Of a DNA stretch of 64,000 nt, positions 61,814 through 64,000 are shown in pieces. How positions within the stretch are numbered: position 1 is the first letter of the stretch; each line of letters starts with the position of its first letter. Both the position numbers and the translations under genes were made by a program. The stretch is taken from assembly GCA_964370735.1 (NCBI GenBank), contig CAYJLC010000003.1, forward strand, positions 44,773-108,772, read 5' to 3'. Below the pieces are notes generated by a model, which was not told the origin of the DNA, made no database searches, and saw only the letters and a list, made by a program, of their open reading frames with translations. This stretch comes from CAYJLC01 sp964370735 (GTDB taxonomy: Bacteria > Bacillota > Clostridia > Oscillospirales > Butyricicoccaceae).

Positions 61814-63463
61814 ATGAAAAAGCGTATATTTTTTAGCATGATATTTGTCACACTTTTTTGCATAACGCTTTTTAGTGTGCTTGTTTCATTTTTGCTTTTC
61901 GATAGTTTTTCAAACCAGCGATTTGACTATTTAGAAAATGAGGCGAATTATATAGCAAGTACCATTAAAAATAATGACGATTATGTCAATGATTTTCATT
62001 ATTTCGCTTCACCATCAAGAATAACGCTAATTTCGGACAAAGGCATTGTTTTATACGATAATATGCATGATAATATTTTAGACAATCATGCAAACAGGCC
62101 GGAAATTATTGATGCTTTTAACACTGGCAGTGGCGAGGCTATTCGAATGTCAGACACTTTAGGGAAGGAAACTTATTATTTTGCTTTGCGTCTTTATGAT
62201 GGCAATGTTATAAGAATTTCTGAAACTTCTGACACTATCGAAACGATATTTTCCAGCATTTTCATCTATATTTCTGTCGCTATAATCATTTTTTCTGTGT
62301 TAGCCCTTTTCATGGCTAGATATATCACAAATTTGATTATTAAACAGATTAATTTAAAAAATCCGCATGTTTATGATGAATTACTTCCTTTTGTGCAAAA
62401 AATTTCTAAACAGGAATCTTATATTAAAACCCAAAAACAGGTTTTAGCACAAAAAATCACCGAACTTGATGTTACTGCCGAAAATATTGCAGATGGACTT
62501 ATTTTGCTTGACTCAAACCAAAATATTCTCTCAGTAAACAAGCGTGCAATAAAAGTTTTAAGTCATCATAGTAAAAATTTCGACTTTATCGGTGGTCCTT
62601 TCATTAATTTAACTAGAAATTCGGACATTTCAGACTCTCTCAATCGTGCATACAAAGGCGAATTTGTCGATTTTATTTTTAATCTAGACGAAAAAGTATA
62701 TAAACTTAAATTTTCACCTGTTTTAAGAGAAAGTACCGTAGTAGGAGCTGTTATTTTGATTATTGATATCACAAAAAAGACCGAAACAGAAAAAATACGA
62801 CGCGAGTTTACAGCAAATGTTTCACACGAGCTTAAAACTCCACTTACTTCAATTTCTGGCTATGCCGAACTTTTAAAAAATGGAATGGTGCGACCTGAAG
62901 ACGTCATTCCTTTTGCCGAAAATATTTATAACGAGGCGTCTATTTTAATAACGCTTATCGACGATATTATTAAACTTTCTAGGCTTGATGAGGACACTTC
63001 TGAGTATAAATATGAAGATATCGACCTAAAACGCTTACTGGAAGTAACGCTTTCTCGCGTAGAGCTTTTAGCAGAAGATAAAAATATCGAAATAAGCCGA
63101 AATTTAGTCGATGCATCTATGTTTGGTGTGCAGTCTATTTTAAGCGAAATTTTCTATAATATTATCCAAAATGGAATAAAATATAACAAACCAAATGGCA
63201 AACTTTCCGTTGATATGAAAATAGAAAATAACGAAATTATAACTATAATCACCGACAGTGGACTTGGTATCCCTAAAGACTCTGTAAAACGTATTTTCGA
63301 ACGTTTTTATCGAGTTGATACCAGCCATTCAAAAACAATTAGTGGCACAGGGCTAGGACTTTCAATCGTAAAACATGGCGTTCAAGTCCATGGCGGACGA
63401 ATTGAAGTCGAAAGCGAAGTGGACAAATACACTACTTTCAAAATTTATTTCAAGAAAAAGTAA
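61814..63463 (+). CDS. phoR: Phosphate-regulon sensor histidine kinase PhoR
   Basis: 549 residues. TM1 at about 5-28, extracytoplasmic domain to about 150, TM2 at about 152-175. There is no clear HAMP motif; a PAS domain lies at about 220-325 (IADGLILLDSNQNILSVN). HisKA has the phospho-His in VSHELKTPLTSISGYAELLK. The ATPase domain has QNGIKYN (N box), DSGLGIP (G1), FERFYRVD (F) and GTGLGLSIVKHG (G2). Starts immediately after phoP. A hairpin after the stop also overlaps the next gene's SD. Confidence 0.95.
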   Translation: MKKRIFFSMIFVTLFCITLFSVLVSFLLFDSFSNQRFDYLENEANYIASTIKNNDDYVNDFHYFASPSRITLISDKGIVLYDNMHDNILDNHANRPEIIDAFNTGSGEAIRMSDTLGKETYYFALRLYDGNVIRISETSDTIETIFSSIFIYISVAIIIFSVLALFMARYITNLIIKQINLKNPHVYDELLPFVQKISKQESYIKTQKQVLAQKITELDVTAENIADGLILLDSNQNILSVNKRAIKVLSHHSKNFDFIGGPFINLTRNSDISDSLNRAYKGEFVDFIFNLDEKVYKLKFSPVLRESTVVGAVILIIDITKKTETEKIRREFTANVSHELKTPLTSISGYAELLKNGMVRPEDVIPFAENIYNEASILITLIDDIIKLSRLDEDTSEYKYEDIDLKRLLEVTLSRVELLAEDKNIEISRNLVDASMFGVQSILSEIFYNIIQNGIKYNKPNGKLSVDMKIENNEIITIITDSGLGIPKDSVKRIFERFYRVDTSHSKTISGTGLGLSIVKHGVQVHGGRIEVESEVDKYTTFKIYFKKK

Positions 63464-63468
63464 TAATT

Positions 63469-63505
63469 AAAATCACCTCTGTATATTTTATATTGAGGTG
63501 ATTTT
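63469..63505 (+). terminator. Terminator whose 3' arm contains the next gene's Shine-Dalgarno
   Basis: AAAATCACCTC (63469-63479) and GAGGTGATTTT (63495-63505) form a perfect 11-bp stem with a 15-nt AT-rich loop, ending in TTTTT two bases before the ATG at 63507. GAGGTG in the 3' arm is the only SD for that gene, so the hairpin would both stop transcription from phoR and mask translation. Confidence 0.75.
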
Positions 63506-63506
63506 T

Positions 63507-64000
63507 ATGCATATTTTGCTCATAAAAAAGAAAGTTCTAGCGATAATTTCTGTTTGTATAGTCGGTGTTTTTGCCTGTCTTTTAATGCCAGAAATTAATT
63601 CTGTAATCGCAAGTAGTTCAAAAAAAGATTTGCCTATTTATAATGTTCAAACAGACGAAAAAGTCGTGTCGCTTTCGTTTGATGCAGCTTGGGGTAACGA
63701 AGATACCGAGCAACTTATCGAAATTTTAGGAGAACATGATATCAAAGCTACTTTTTTTGTCGTAGGAGAATGGGTGGATAAATATCCTGAGAGTGTCAAA
63801 GCCTTGTTTGATGCAGGGCACGAAATTATGAACCATTCTGACACCCATCCACACATGCCAGCGCTAGACTACTCGACTATGGTATCCGAAATAAATAATT
63901 GTGCAGATAAAATCGAAGATGTAACAGGCGTTCGCCCAACTCTTTTTCGACCACCTTATGGCGATTATGACGACAAACTCGTCGCGACTTTAAGGGAACA
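63507..64000 (+). CDS. Polysaccharide deacetylase (PdaB-like NodB domain), 3' truncated by window
   Basis: First 164 codons of a gene running past the window end. N-terminal signal-anchor (KKKVLAIISVCIVGVFACLLM, about 8-28), then a NodB domain: LSFDAAWGNEDT (metal/catalytic Asp), TFFVVGEWVDKYPE, GHEIMNHSDTHPHM (metal His pair) and FRPPYGDYD. The FDAAWG variant and overall pattern match PdaB-type deacetylases, which in Bacillus maintain the spore cortex. This supports a spore-forming ancestry but not proof. SD GAGGTG is inside the terminator stem upstream. Confidence 0.85.
   Translation, partial: MHILLIKKKVLAIISVCIVGVFACLLMPEINSVIASSSKKDLPIYNVQTDEKVVSLSFDAAWGNEDTEQLIEILGEHDIKATFFVVGEWVDKYPESVKALFDAGHEIMNHSDTHPHMPALDYSTMVSEINNCADKIEDVTGVRPTLFRPPYGDYDDKLVATLRE

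Noticed and set aside
1..64000. tRNA, rRNA, insertion sequences, prophage, toxin-antitoxin or defence systems
   Set aside because: None was recognised on either strand. The window is mostly conserved housekeeping genes, and the GC-rich repeats carry no transposase.

Overview
This is an AT-rich, densely packed chromosomal segment from a low-GC Gram-positive bacterium, most likely a Clostridia member (possibly Lachnospirales-like; family not certain). The support is: AddAB rather than RecBCD, the rimP-nusA-ylxR-ylxQ-infB-rbfA order, the prpC-prkC-rsgA-thiN order, remA, a leucine T-box leader, a Pho box of TTAACA repeats, a PdaB-like deacetylase, S-layer homology domains and a PPi-type phosphofructokinase. 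No rRNA, tRNA, CRISPR array, prophage or transposase was seen.

Layout. (1) 1-3.6 kb, plus strand: end of a lipid kinase gene, an HD-domain protein, a DUF4430/ECF-S pair and an EAL phosphodiesterase. (2) 3.7-6.1 kb, minus: a large secreted SLH-anchored esterase with its own promoter. (3) 6.4-25.9 kb, minus: a very long co-directional run from one promoter at about 25.83 kb, rimP-nusA-ylxR-ylxQ-infB-[repeat block]-small membrane gene-rbfA-nrnA-truB-ribF-M20 peptidase-mntP-yibF-addB-addA. (4) 26.0-28.4 kb: marR-nrdR and the phosphofructokinase gene. (5) 28.6-33.7 kb: T-box-controlled leucine operon leuA-leuC-leuD-(57-aa membrane protein)-leuB. (6) 33.7-35.4 kb: divergent prmA and an HD hydrolase gene. 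(7) 35.4-49.7 kb, minus: yicC-remA-gmk-rpoZ-coaBC-priA-def-fmt-yugP-rsmB-rlmN-prpC-prkC-rsgA-thiN from one strong promoter. (8) 49.7-56.8 kb, minus: der-plsY-gpsA-LCP, the DUF177-rpmF-DUF512 cluster and ridA. (9) 56.8-64 kb, plus: a complete phosphate regulon, Pho box-pstS-pstC-pstA-pstB-phoU-phoP-phoR, then a polysaccharide deacetylase gene cut by the window end.

Most genes are housekeeping, and their order matches known Firmicutes clusters. The unusual material is embedded in them. PstS reads as a circular permutation of the normal fold. YlxQ carries a tail of about 13 fifteen-residue repeats. AddB lacks its N-terminal Walker A. yicC appears to use a non-AUG start. Three leaders (rimP, the DUF512 gene, the deacetylase gene) have terminator arms that can also pair with the next gene's Shine-Dalgarno. 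A 107-bp tandem repeat and GC-rich hairpin elements sit at the 3' ends of infB and leuC.

All calls come from reading the sequence and recalled family motifs; no database search was run.
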